Assembly: GCA_963921825.1 (NCBI GenBank)
Contig: OY997590.1
Span: 62,362,012 to 62,426,011 of the forward strand
Direction of reading: 5' to 3'
Origin: Erodium maritimum
Taxonomy: Eukaryota > Streptophyta > Magnoliopsida > Geraniales > Geraniaceae
DNA: 64,000 nt
Shown: in pieces, positions 10,030-21,549 of the stretch
Layout: each line of letters opens with the position of its first letter
How positions within the stretch are numbered: position 1 is the first letter of the stretch
Made by a program: the position numbers and the translations under genes
Notes under the pieces: generated by a model
Database searches by the model: none
Seen by the model: only the letters and a program-made list of their open reading frames with translations
Told to the model about the DNA's origin: nothing

Positions 10030-10842
10030 TAAATACCAAGAGGTCTAAGTCCAACGATTTAGACCAAACTCTGTTATTGCACTGTCGTTTAGGCCACATA
10101 AACGAGAAACACATATCAACACTTCAACAGTACGGACTTCTTAGCCCATTCTAATTCCATTCGATTGATATATGCAAATCTTGTTTGATGGGCAAACTGA
10201 CCAAAGCTCCATTCATCGGTCGCGGTGAAAGGGCGGGTGACTTATTGGAGCTAATATACTCGGATGTGTGCGGACCAATGAGTACACTTTCCAGGAGGGG
10301 TTTTGCCTATTTTATCTCATTTACTAACGACTTCATTAGTTATGATTATGTCTATTTAATGAGACACAAGTCTGAAGCTTTTGATAAATTCAAAGAGTTT
10401 AAGACTGAAGTAGAAAACCACATCGGAAAAAGTATTAAAGCACTTCGGTCTGATTGAGGTGGAGAATACTTGACAACAGAATGGACTCCTCCCGGAACAC
10501 GACAATTGAATGGTGTGTCCGAACGGAGAAATTGAACTTTATTGCTTATGATCCAGTCCATGATCAGTGAGACTGATCTCCCAATATCTTTTTAGGGTTA
10601 TAATCTGGAGACGGCCGCATTCATTTTGAATCGGGCTCCAACGAAGGCTGTGGAAGGGGTACACCATTTGATAAATGGCATGGGTGGAAGACCGTTTTGT
10701 CCTTCCTAAAGATTTGGGGTTGCGAGGCTTTTGTGAAACGATTAGGTCCTACTAAGCTCGGACTAAGATCTAATAAATACACCATCGTTGGGTATCCCAA
10801 ATAAACGAAGGGGTACTACTTCTAAAACCCAGCGAGAACACG
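10030..10842 (+). pseudogene. Integrase region of copia element D
   Basis: The N-terminal zinc region is visible as LLHCRLGHIN-like sequence near 10070, followed by the CKSCLMGKLTKAPF part near 10170-10207. The catalytic core follows at 10185-10457, with the first aspartate in IYSDVCGP and the second in LRSD followed directly by a stop at 10455. Downstream, 10560-10842 still aligns to the integrase C-terminal half but has many stops and shifts. Integrase would insert the cDNA into the genome. Confidence 0.7.
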
Positions 10843-11868
10843 GTGTCTGTCGCCCGAGGTGGGGTCTTTATGGAAAAGAAATTTGTTTCCAAAGATGTCA
10901 GTAGGAGGGCTATATATCTGAAAGAAATTCAAGATGCTATAGATTCCTCTGAAGCACTCGACAACCTAGTAGAAGAGCCTGAATTGGTCGTAGAGAAAGA
11001 AACAGTTCCTACAACAATTCCAAAACGTCCAAGGCGATATGAAAGGGTTATTTGTCCACCTCCGAAATATGGTTTCTTTGTTTTTTGGGGTGAGGGTGAG
11101 CTTGTGGTGGATCACGATGATCCAACTACATTTTATGAAGCAGTGGACGGGCCCCACTCCGAGTTATGGCTGGGAGCCATGAGGGAGGAAATGCATTCCA
11201 TGTCTGACAACCAAGTCTATGAACTGGTTGATCCCATCGATGGTGTAAGAACCATCAGATGCAAATGGATCTTCAAAGTGAAGATGGACATGGAAGGCAA
11301 CCCTCAGACCTACAAGGCCCGATTGGTGGCGAAAGGTTATAGGCAAATATAAGCGATTGACTATGAGGAAACCTTCTCCTCAGAGGCTATGGTCAAATCT
11401 AACCGGATTCTTCTTGCCATAACTGAGTATCTCGATTACGAGATATGACAAATGGATGTCAAAACCGCATTCTTAAATGGAAGTTTATCGGATCACGTTT
11501 ATATGTCTCAACCTGAAGGTTTTGTCGATCCGAAAAATAAGGGAAATATTTGTAAGTTGTTCAAATCCATTTATGGATTGAAACAAGCTTCTCGGAGTTG
11601 GAACCTTTGTTTTGATGAAGCTATAATTCGATTTGGCTGTATCAAGAACGAGGATGAACCTTGCGTTTACAAGAAGGCAAACGGGAGTAAAATTACCTTT
11701 CTGGTGTTGTATGTCGATGACATACTACGCATTGAAAATGACATCCCAACCTTGCACGAGACTAAGTCTTGGTTAAGGAAGTGTTTCTCGCTGAGGGACT
11801 TAGGCGATGCTACTTATATCTTAGGGATTAAGATATATAGAGATGCACCAAGAGGGTCTTGGGATTAA
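10843..11868 (+). pseudogene. Reverse transcriptase of copia element D
   Basis: Two frames separated by a stop (11350-11352) cover the RT domain. The first has ELWLGAMREEM and CKWIFKVKMDMEG. The second (11452-11868) has MDVKTAFLNGSL, SIYGLKQASRSW and the catalytic LVLYVDDIL (YVDD at 11710-11721), then LGDATYILGIKIYRD. These are the standard copia RT blocks in order. The enzyme would copy element RNA into cDNA. The catalytic motif is intact here but deleted in A, B and C. Confidence 0.85.
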
Positions 11869-12001
11869 GTCAGAACACCTAAGTGAACAAAGTATTGAGT
11901 AGGTTCTCAATGCTCGATTCCAAGAAAGGACTCCTACCTGCACATCATGTCATTCACCTCAGCAAGACTCAGTGTCCTAAGACACCTGATGAGCTGAAAA
12001 A

Positions 12002-12454
12002 ATGAGTCTAATCTCATATGCTTCGGCGATAGAATCGATCATGTATGCCATGCTATGCACGAGACCGGATGTCTCGTATGCCTTAAGTTGTACCAGCAGA
12101 CATCAATCTAACCCTGGTGAGGAACATTGGATAGTGGTCAAAGCGATTCTCAAATACTTGAGAATAACAAAGGACACGTTTCTGATACACAGGGGAAATA
12201 ATGATTCTGAACTAGTCGTTAATGGTTATGTAGACGCTAGTTTCCTGACAAATCCAAATGACTTTAGAAGCCAGTCAGGATATATGTTCATGTTGAATGG
12301 CGGAGCTTTCAGGTGGAAGAGTGTGAAGCAAGACACTGTCGCTGACTCCATGATAGAAGCCGAGTACATAGCGGCCGTAGAGGCAGCCAAGGAGGCTGTG
12401 TGGATTAGGAAGTTCACGGCATGGTTGGGTGTAATAATAATCTCATCCAGGTAG
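12002..12454 (+). pseudogene. RNase H of copia element D, truncated
   Basis: The frame shows SYASAIESIMYAMLCTRPDV, then the RNase H core VNGYVDASF, WKSVKQDTVADSMIEAEYIA and EAAKEAVWIRKF. All are typical of the copia C-terminal Pol domain that degrades RNA in the RNA-DNA hybrid. Homology to the other elements stops at about 12451 (ATCCAGG), which marks the truncation of the element. Confidence 0.8.
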
Positions 12455-13285
12455 TGTTAATTAGTTGTGTATTGTGTATATGCTTTATTTCTTATCGGGA
12501 ACAAAATGGTTATGCAATGTCAGATGCCTTATACTAACACGAAAACGCGGTCATACCAAATGTTAAGTGTGGTTACATTTCAATTCTTTTTATCATCGCC
12601 AACATAATTCTATCTTGCTTTTTGCCTATAGTGGGCCTAGTTAGGGGACACTAGACCTATTTCACTTGTCATATTGAAAAAGTGTTGAGTTCACATGCTT
12701 ATTGTTGAGGGATCAAACTGTGTGTTCTGGTAAATTAAAAATCTAGTCGAGTTCAAGTGGTTAGTCCCATTGCGCGTTTGTGGTACCAATTTTTTCAAAA
12801 TCACACACAGTATGAACGAGAAGTTAAGTATAGGTCCTGGGGAAAGGGGATCTAATAAAAGCTTTTTTTTGGGATAAAAGGGTGTGAGGCGCGGCGGTTC
12901 GCATGCAAATTAAGACCTCACACCTGGAACCTCTCAAAGAGTAATAAAAGGTGAACCCCCCAGCTTATCTTAGTGATCCAAACTTTACTACACGTAATCG
13001 ACAAAATCAAACAAAACTTTGGTCTACCACTTGACTCATAAATGAACTAGATGGGTTTACCATTCATATAGTCCCAAAGCAATATAATTGCATGATAACA
13101 CCCAACCGTGTGAGTTGTGAATGAGTCTATGTATGCTTCTAATTAGTATCGCTAGTATATTAGAGCCGAGAGAGAAAATGGCTAAATGATGATAGAGAGG
13201 ATTGAAATTTTTCTATCATTTCATTTCATTTTGTAGACCACACACATATACGCTCTTAATTTACAACATGTAAATAAGGGTTAGC
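12455..13285. other. Unassigned AT-rich sequence
   Basis: No coding frame, LTR or inverted-repeat end is recognised. A short inverted pair GGTGTGAGG (12881-12889) and CCTCACACC (12916-12924) could form a small hairpin. The right edge carries the ttagc duplication of LTR F. Confidence 0.5.
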
Positions 13286-13855
13286 TGTCACGCCCCAATT
13301 TCAGCGAACCGAACTCGGGACGCGAACATTTAAAACGATACAATACTAAAAACCTGTTTTGAATAAAACTCTGATATTTCCATTTAGTTACCAAAAATAA
13401 TAATATTTACAAAACAAAAACGTCCCAACAAGTGGACAAGGTACAATATCCGTCACTAGACTCAACAAAATAAAGACCAGACTCCGCTCCAAGCTCCATG
13501 AACTTCAAGAGCTAACCTAGTCCGTCCGGTGATCAGTACCTGTAGGAAAAGCAGCTAGGGGTGAGCGTTCGCTCACCTCCACAGATAACAGACTGACTAT
13601 GGCATAATTAGTAGATAAAGCCAGAAACACCAAAACCAAACCCCACACCGGGACTACAGTTCCCAACCCCACACCGGGACTACAGTTCCTCGACAGACTC
13701 AACACTCGATAAAGCAATGTAGACCCGACACAACGATCACGACCTCTTCCAAGGACTCAAAAGAACTACGCAACACCAAACAAGATCACAAAGGATCGCA
13801 TACCAAACAAGATCACAAAGGATCGCAAACCAGGTGCTCAGTAAACAATTCTGTT

Positions 13856-14090
13856 TCTCGCCCTTTCCGATCCCAGTCGTTCCAGGCGGTCGACCTGTCT
13901 TACAACTTCTCTGTCCTTCGCTCTTTCCAACACAAAGTCGGTCCAGGCAGTCGACCTGTCTTACAACTTCTCTGTCCATCGCTCTTTCCAACACAAAGTC
14001 GGTCCAGGCAGTCGACCTGTCTTACAACTTCTCTGTCCCTCGCTCTTTCCGATCCCAGTCGGTCCAGGCAGTCGACCTGTCTCAGTAACC
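13856..14090 (-). repeat. 61-bp minisatellite in LTR F
   Basis: Nearly four units each contain GTCGACCTGTCTTACAACTT, starting at 13889, 13950, 14011 and 14071. The spacing is 61, 61 and 60 bases. Units carry either an AACACAAAGTC or a GATCCCAGTC variant. Confidence 0.92.
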
Positions 14091-14164
14091 TCTCTTACTC
14101 AGGTAACCACAATCACAATCACAAGCAAGTTCAACAAACAGCAACAACACAGGTTCAACACTCC

Positions 14165-15050
14165 ACAGGCACTCATGGCCACCCACGACACCAACCACAA
14201 AACACGGACTCAACATCCCCACGGGAACTCACGGCCTCCCAAGACACGCCAAAGAGAAAGACACGGGTTCAACAACCCCACAGGCACTCACGGCCTCCCA
14301 AGACACACTAACAGTAAGGACACAGGTTCAACAACCCCACGGGCACACACGGCCTTCCCAGACACCAACAGTCAAACACGGGCCCTCATGGCCACCCAAG
14401 ACTCAACAGTCAAACACGGGCTCTCATGGCCACCCAAGACTCAACAGTCAACCACGGGCTCTCATGGCCACCCAAGACTCGACAATCAAACACGGGCTCT
14501 CATGGCCACCCAAGACACACCAACAGTAACTCACGGGCTCAACAACCCCACGGGCACTCACGACCACTTAAACTACCAACAGTAAAGACACAGGTTCACA
14601 ACCCCACGGGCACCCACGGCCACCCAAAACACCAAAGGTAAAGACACGGGTTCGACGACCCCACGAGCACTCATGGCCGCCCAAAACTCAACAATAATAC
14701 ACGCTCGCAACTTACCGAGACTCTAACTCGTAAGCCAGCCAAAGAATGCTTGCAACCTCCCCCGAGACTCTAACTCGGTCAGGCCAGCCAAAGACACCAA
14801 CCTTAGTACACAGGCTCTCATGGCCACCCAAACACAAATAATAACACGGGCTCTCATGGCCACCCAAGACTCAACAGTCAAACACGGGCTCTCAAGGCAA
14901 CCCAAGACTCGACAATAATAACACGGGCTCTCAAGGCCACCCAAGACTCAACAATAATAAAACGGGCTCTCAAGGCCACCCAAAACTCAATAATAATAAT
15001 ACGGGCTCTCAAGGCCACCCAAAACTCAACAATAATAATGCACAACAACC
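14165..15050 (-). repeat. Expanded 36-64 bp minisatellite in LTR F
   Basis: About 20 or more units are built on ACGGGCTCTCATGGCCACCC followed by AAGACTCAACAGTCAA-type spacers. A longer sub-type (CAACCCCACGGGCACTCACG) predominates at 14220-14360. The open frames here, such as 14175-14585, are products of the repeat and not genes. Confidence 0.9.
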
Positions 15051-16216
15051 TCCGGCATACTCAATGCCTCCAACCGTCCTAAGGTCACTAGTTTCACAAA
15101 CAACCTCCGGGCATGGTCATATGCCTCCAGTAATTCTAATATCGCTAAGTTCTCTGCTCCTACGACACTACTAAGTGTCACATGCTTTTCCAATAATTAC
15201 TACGATCCCGTATCATGCTTTTCTAATAATTAAATAAACCTACTCAACCCACGACACCCCGATGTCACATGCAATTCTACTATTAACTTTCCCTAGTCAG
15301 GGCCGAGATCCGGCTACTTTTCCCTACCTTGTGCGTGTTTTCCCAAAACCCAAACCACGAGCTCCGGTGATGATCCCAGTCAGTCACCCAGCTTTCCCTT
15401 GCCTCGGTCCGTGGCACGATCTAAAAGAACACAATTTAAAGGCACTTAACCACTTGCAGGAATAAACTGAAAATCATTAAACTCGATGCCCAAACTTAAC
15501 CCCGAAAATGTCGATCACTCCCAAACTTCCCAATTACTCGACATTGTCGATAAAGGACCCGTAAAGGCCCGATTCGCCCGACATGGCGAATCTGCCCGGG
15601 TTTTGTAAATTGCCTTCCGGGGCTCCAAAATCCCCCGTTTTCGTTTCTACGGTCTTTGAATAGTTCAAGGAACCCAATGCACTTGACGGAATCGAATTCC
15701 GACTTCCGAGTCAATTAATTAACGTTTAAAGTTTCTAAAACCCGTTAATTACAACTTCTCCAATTTAATTCCAAATTTCGATTCGATTAAGGATAAATGG
15801 TCCGGGGGAACGTTTTAAACCACCCGAACACAAAACCCGAGCACCCGAGCACGTGGGCCCCACCCGGGCCACTTGGCCGTGGGCCCTAGGGCTCAAATGA
15901 GGCTCGGCCACCATGGTGGTGGCCGGCCCTAGCTCCGGCCAGCCACCTCCTATGGTGGCCGGGCACCCCCCATGGTGGCCGGGGCTTCACCCTAGCCCCC
16001 GGTCGCCGGAAAACGTTCAAACAAACCTCCAACACCTCCAAAACGTCTCCAACAATTACCCCAACATCAAAACCACCTCAAACTAATAGTTTTACACAAA
16101 CCCTAACAATTGAAAATCAACAAAACGGGAATCGGTTCGGTGCTTACTCAAGAGGAGAACGAGGTTGCTCCTCGTCTTGAGACGATCCAAAGGTGAGATC
16201 TCCTCCAAACCCTAGC

Positions 16217-16376
16217 TTTCCCTGTCTTCTCTCTTCTTCTTCTTCTTCTCCTTCTCTCTCTAACTCTCTTCTTCTTTTCTAAAACAACTAACTCATTTTT
16301 TGTATTTCCTTTTCTTTTTTTTTGATATAGTGGCCGGCCACACCTAGCCCCACACCACTCATTCCCCCCCCCCCCC
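16217..16376 (-). repeat. CTT-rich tract and C13 run in LTR F
   Basis: A CTT/CT-rich stretch (about 16217-16280) and a run of 13 C (16364-16376) lie near the 5' part of the LTR on the minus strand. On that strand they read as GAA-rich and G13, and the G run could form a quadruplex. Confidence 0.8.
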
Positions 16377-16839
16377 AAAATTAACACCACCACAAAGTGG
16401 ACAAGTGTCAAGGTGGGTCCCACACCTTTTGGAAAATATCTACTTGATATTTTCCAATCAGATTCGCGAAAATCGGACGTTTCGGGCCCCGAGCGGGCAC
16501 TTTTCCCAAGAAATTATGAAACTTGGTGGGCTACAAGGAAACGGCTCAACTAAGACCGATGCGACGATGGCTAAGCTTTTCGGATCCAAAACGGTCCTCG
16601 AATGGACCAAAACGTCGCTCGGTTGACTTTTCCAGCGAAAAGTCAACATTTCCCAAATTGATTATAAAGTTGCCCTGAGTCCCGCGGAACTCACTTTGGT
16701 CAATAACGGGGTCAAATTAAGTCCGGTATGACACTCGGGGTCATTTTAGGTTCACTTAACTGTTAGTCTTAAGAATTTTAAATTTTCCTGTTTTTCGCAG
16801 GTTTGACTGGCGTTGACCGGGAGTGGTTATTACATTAGC

Positions 16840-18705
16840 GGAAAGTGGAGAGAATTGATGAGGGAAATTTCACTCCATTAGCGAGTTTTAGGCCAAATAT
16901 TGCTGATAAATCCAAGTTGTATGCACACGCTTTGTTTGAGTCGTTGTTTTTTTGGTCTTTTATTTGCTTGTGCATTTGCATGGTACCTTTTACTCCGGTT
17001 TATTGAGTCATCATTTGCATCTTTTATTGCTTTTAATAATTCGGAGCAGCCAAGATCCGCCTAGGAAATTTTATATCGCCGGGTTTACCTTGGTATTTAT
17101 CTTCATTTTATTTTAGCTCGTTCCAGGGAGAGAAAGATTTAAGTGTGGGAGAACTTGATGAACGTGAATTTATGTTAGTTAATTTGACCATTTCCCCTAT
17201 ATTTTTACCTTAATTGTCATGTAGTTTATATTTTTAGGTTATTTTAACAATTGTCTTAAAGCCCCTTAATCGATGATATTTTTTTGGTACTTTATAGTAT
17301 ATCCAATATCGGTTTTATTTTTTAGGTCTCTGAAAAACAAAACTATTAACGTAAAAACGAGGTCAAGCAGAGCTCGAATGGAACAGAAATAGACAAAATA
17401 ATACAAAATCTCAAAATAGAAGAAGAGCCAACCAGCTCATGCCACATAGCAGCTGACTTGGTCAACTCTACTTTATATTGTATAGCTGCGTTCTTCTTCA
17501 GGCGATGGCGCGTTGGATAAAAAATAAATCAATTACAGAGACCTTTTTTGTGGAGACGAACAGAAGAACAGACGCCAAGGTGTACGGGATCAACTTCGGC
17601 CTGCCATTTCTCAGAGATCCGGCCACCTTCCGGCGATATCCAGCTACCGGAGTGAAGCTTAAACACCCACCTTCCTATATCATCCATTAGTTTCGGGTTT
17701 TGAAGCTTTGAAGGACAGAAATCGAGGTGTGAAGAGGGAGCAGCGACACAACTCGGGTGTACGGACCAGACTTTGGCCGGCGATATCGCCCATCTCCTGC
17801 GTCCTCCGGAAACAATCCGGTTACCGACGTGAAGCTCGAAGTCCCGTCTACTCATTTCACCAAATTGTTTTGTGTTTTGGGGCTGACAAAAGCAGAAATC
17901 AAAGCTCCAAAGTCGCCTCCATACCCATTTCGGGTTTAAGGTGTTTTTGGAGATTTTGGATCGAGTTTGAGCTTGATTTCGACGATTTGAGCTAAGAATC
18001 GACATTCCTAGCACATGTTTATCTTATACCATCACTTTACTTAGCTTGATGTCGATTTCCAACTTTGATTTCGTGGTTTTTAGCTCCATGGCTCTCGAGT
18101 AGTCACTCCGATCCATGGATATTGTTGTAAATACATATTAGTTTAATTGATTCCTTAGATCATTCAACTATGGTGTTAGATGACAATTTTTTGCGATATT
18201 GAGTTGGATACCCATTTGTGTTCGTTATCTGATTTGATTGATTTTGGTTGGTTTATGTATGTACATCGAATCCTAGCTTAATTAAATCAGGAAAAATAAT
18301 CTGTATGTATTAATTGTATGCTAAATTACAGATTTTGGGTATGAACTTGATTAGGATAATTTTCGATCTCTTGAGCGAATATCAAGTGCTAAATTCATAT
18401 TTTCGTAGCATTCGTTACTTAATATGTTTAGTGCTTATTTTGGATGCTTGATTATGTCTTTGCATTCTATATGAGATTGATTATTTTCCGATGATTGCTA
18501 TTTATGTCATGTGTGTTTTAAGCTAAATTGATGATTGCGGGTGTGAATTTCCCCGTGAATTGTTAGTCGTAGCTATCTAGGATCGGTGTATGATTTATTG
18601 TGCACTTTGAGACATTAAATCGCATCATTGCTTTTCTTGATGAATTATCTAGTTTGAGTGATATCAAGTCCTTTATTAGTGGACTTATGTAGATCATACT
18701 CTAAC
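16840..18705 (+). other. Degenerate retroelement remnant
   Basis: No intact coding frame is seen. The stretch near 17125-17160 (GATTTAAGTGTGGGAGAACT) resembles the polypurine region downstream of pol in Athila/Tat-type gypsy elements. The following AT-rich sequence and the GCGGGTGTGAATTTCCCCGT block (near 18538) look like LTR sequence. Within 17590-17930 two diverged copies of a roughly 190-base segment lie in tandem; each has a CGGCGATATC block followed by GTGAAGCT. Target duplications of solo LTRs F and G fall in this sequence, so it predates both. The family is uncertain. Confidence 0.35.
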
Positions 18706-21392
18706 TGTAAGACCCGCCCCTGGTCGATCCCGGTAAAACCGGTGAATCCTAGCTAAGTTTGACTTTCGGCCGGCAAAGTCAACCGATGACTCGGAAAGTC
18801 AGTAGGGACCTTTCCGGGACCCAAAAAGCTTAGCCATTAGCACGGTTAGCTTAGTTGGGTCGTTTCCTTCAGTTTGACTGTAATATTGTTAAAGTCAACT
18901 GTCGGTCAAACTCGGGCTTAATATCGGTTATTTATCGATAAATTTTGGAAAGCTGGAAATTTATTAAATAGGAGTGACCTCACATGACACTTGTCATGCT
19001 TGGCTTGGAGGATGAGATTTTGGGCTTCAAATGACCCTCATACCCTCCTAAGTTACCTTTAAAGTGATAAGACCTTAAGGGCTTTTGAGTAAATTAACAT
19101 TTTAGGTCATTTAAAGGAAAGAGAGCAACAAATTCAGCTCATTTGTTGTTGTTTCAACCGAAATTCACAATTGAGAGGAGAGGAGGAGCTCACTTGCTTG
19201 AAGAAGAAGGTAGAGAGGAAAGCTTGGATTTTGAAGTTTTTTCTTGGTCACTTTGCCTTCATTTTCACTCCATCTTCTCCATCTCAACTATCTAGAGGTA
19301 AGGATACTCTTAACTCTCCATTTCTTCCACTTCCAATCTATGGGTTTTGTGGGTTTTGGCTTAAAAGTTGAAGAACTTGCTCTTGGTTTGATTGTTTGGA
19401 GAAGAAGTAGTGAAGTAGGTTGTTGGATTGAGTTTTGGTTGAAGTTTGATGAACCCATTGAGGGTGTAATTGCTGGGTATCTTTGGTGATTTATTTTGGA
19501 GCTAGGAGAGTTTAGAAATGGAGTTTGTGCTGGGATTTTCGTGAAAATCGAGTTGGGGAAGAAAGGGGAAGGAGCTGTTCAGGTCTGATACGGAATCTGA
19601 CCCGGACCGGGCCAGGTACCGGCACGGTAGGCCGCACAGAACGTGCCTGGTACCGGCACGGCACCCGGCACGGAACGGGCGGGAGTCCGGCACGGGACCT
19701 GATACGGTCCGTGTCGCTCACCGGGCCGGTCTGTGTCGTGTTCCGTTCTGGATTTCGGGCCGGCCTGTGACAGGTTCCGTTTGGCATTCCGGATCAGATC
19801 CCCAGAGCCCAAAACCCTTCCTTTTAGCTCAATTTGATTCCCACTTTTCCTCTTCAACCCTTGATCCATTTCTGAACTTTGTTGTGTGTTTTGAGGAGAA
19901 GAACACTTGATTGAGGAATCTAATTTGTGTTCTTTTGGTGGTTCAAAACCTTGGAACCAAGCTAGGAAAGGAGGAAGAACGTGGACACGAGTTAGAGGAG
20001 CTTTTATCACGCCGGGACCCGAGTGAAGAACGGAGAGGTGACCACCGGGCTTTTCGTCAGAGTGTTGAGAGGAAGACCTCGAGGTAGGGAAAGCCTTAAC
20101 CTCTCGTTTATGATGCTTAGTATGCATGCTAGGTTAATAAAATTGGAAAGGTCCTAGATATGCCTATAGGATGCGAGTAACTAGCATAATCATCTTTCAA
20201 TTACTAATAACCGGAAGTGTCTAGTGGTGACCGATTAGGATGCCAATCACTAGTGTAATTCGCTTTCAATACTTGGGAATTGATTGTCTGGTAGAGGAGC
20301 CTTGGCAAAGCCCTCGGATTAGTTGCGTGTTAGGTTCACATGCTTGGTTGTTGATTGCTTAGTGGATAGGCTAAAGAGTCTATTGAAAACTAGTGGAATT
20401 GCATGTTTGAATGCTCTTTTGAAGGCTTTATTATTAGTTGATTTCACTCTTACTTGCTCGTTGATTGTATTCAAATGATTACTTGTTTTACTTGAATGTT
20501 TTACTTGAATGGTTGTTTGGAGCATCGAGTATGACTGGTTGTACCGAGCGGTGCAATCAGGTGATCGATGCCCCGGTGGTTCGAAACTGGTAAGTGAACG
20601 GTAAGTTGGGATTGCGTATTTGGTGTGCTGTGGTTGCGTGATTCGTGTACTATGTCCTGTGGTGAATTGGTGATGGTTGAGCCATGTGTGGAATCAGATT
20701 GGTGGTTGTTGAGCTTGTATTACTTCGTATTTCGGTTGAGTGCGTTATTCAATTATTAACTGCTTATTATTAAATTGCCCACGTGTGCGCTCCTATGGGA
20801 GTATGGCCCTGGGTTCCCGAGGATCTAAAATCCCTTGGAGACGTTTCTGAGACTTCCGACGATATGTGCCCTGAAGGGTGTTTCCGATAGTCTCAATGAT
20901 ATGCGTCTCCTCTGGATTGGAGGGAGAATCCGAGAGGACACATAAGATGTGGATCGGAGGGTGGTGACTTCATGTGCCACGGCATAGATCGGTTTATCTT
21001 TGCTTGTGATTGTTAAGAGTTATGTGTTAACTTTACTGTTGAATCTATTGAGTTTAAAGCCCACTTCGTTATGCGTTTTCCCTACTGAGCGTAAGCTCAC
21101 CCCTATGAATCTACTGTTGTGTTTACAGGCTTGTTTGAGGAGTAAAAGCTCGGGAGCTTCTTGGTGTGGGTGCGTGATAGAGACTTCGTCCTCTTTACTT
21201 TTATGTTTTGACCAAAACTTGTGAAGGTTTATTATTACACCCCTGGAGGGTTATTATGTTTTGAACTCAGTTTTACGATTTTAATGTCATTATTGGAGAT
21301 TTTCAGGAACTAATCTTTGAATTGCCATCTTTTATTCATTTATCTTTAATCATGCCTCGGGTCCGGGCAAGAACCGGATTTGGGGCGTGACA
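18706..21392 (+). mobile_element. Solo Ty3/gypsy LTR (G)
   Basis: This 2687-bp LTR starts TGTAAGACCCGCCCCTGG and ends TTTGGGGCGTGACA. The 5-bp duplication ctaac flanks it (18701-18705 and 21393-21397). The first 250 bases are clearly related to the LTRs of H and I (shared GTCAACCGATGACTC and CCCAAAAAGCTTAGCC blocks). The middle (19585-19790) is a distinct CGGCACGG-rich palindromic segment. There is no internal region. Open frames 19502-20127 on the minus strand follow from this composition. Confidence 0.92.
19585..19790. repeat. Palindrome-rich variable segment of LTR G
   Basis: Repeated CCGGCACGG, CAGGTACCGG and CCGTGTCG words occur in both orientations. The corresponding position in LTRs H1, H2 and I holds different CACGGNTCCGTGAC-type palindromes, so this sector is hypervariable between family members. 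Confidence 0.7.
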
Positions 21393-21549
21393 CTAACCAA
21401 GACGTTCACGTTAAATTCGGGATGGTCGGGTTAGGGAAGTTGATCTATGTATAGCTAGATAATTCATTTTCCTATAGATTGTGTTATACGCTTGACTATT
21501 ACTAGAACGAGGTTCTATTTAGTTCAACTTGATGATTGGTACCATCTAT
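21393..21549 (+). other. Remnant between solo LTR G and element H
   Basis: This AT-rich sequence starts with the ctaac duplication and continues the remnant interrupted at 18705. No gene is seen. Confidence 0.5.

Larger units (their letters stand above)
2713..12451 (+). mobile_element. Old truncated Ty1/copia element (D)
   Basis: This element has a 5' LTR, a tRNA-Met primer site and gag-PR-IN-RT-RNase H in the copia order. It is riddled with stops and shifts, and homology to the younger copia elements stops inside RNase H at about 12451. There is no 3' polypurine tract or 3' LTR. A solo gypsy LTR (4498-7328) splits the leader. It belongs to the same broad family as elements A, B and C but is much more diverged, and it keeps segments those have lost (full gag region, YVDD, more RNase H). 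Confidence 0.85.
13286..16834 (-). mobile_element. Solo Ty3/gypsy LTR (F), minus strand
   Basis: This 3549-bp LTR reads TGTCACGCCCCAATTTCAGC at its left edge, the reverse complement of the GGGGCGTGACA end. Its right edge is GGTTATTACA. The 5-bp duplication ttagc is present at 13281-13285 and 16835-16839. It has no internal region, so it is a solo LTR. Its 3' end and its minisatellite match LTR E, but its start (TGTAATAACC on the minus strand) and length differ. The extra length lies mainly in the expanded repeats. Confidence 0.9.

Noticed and set aside
14175..14585. 136-codon repetitive frame
   Set aside because: It is a translation of the LTR F minisatellite and has no independent support.
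17529..18014. 161-codon minus-strand frame overlapping plus-strand frames
   Set aside because: It sits in a degenerate remnant with an internal duplication, with no known domain and no start context. I treat it as chance.
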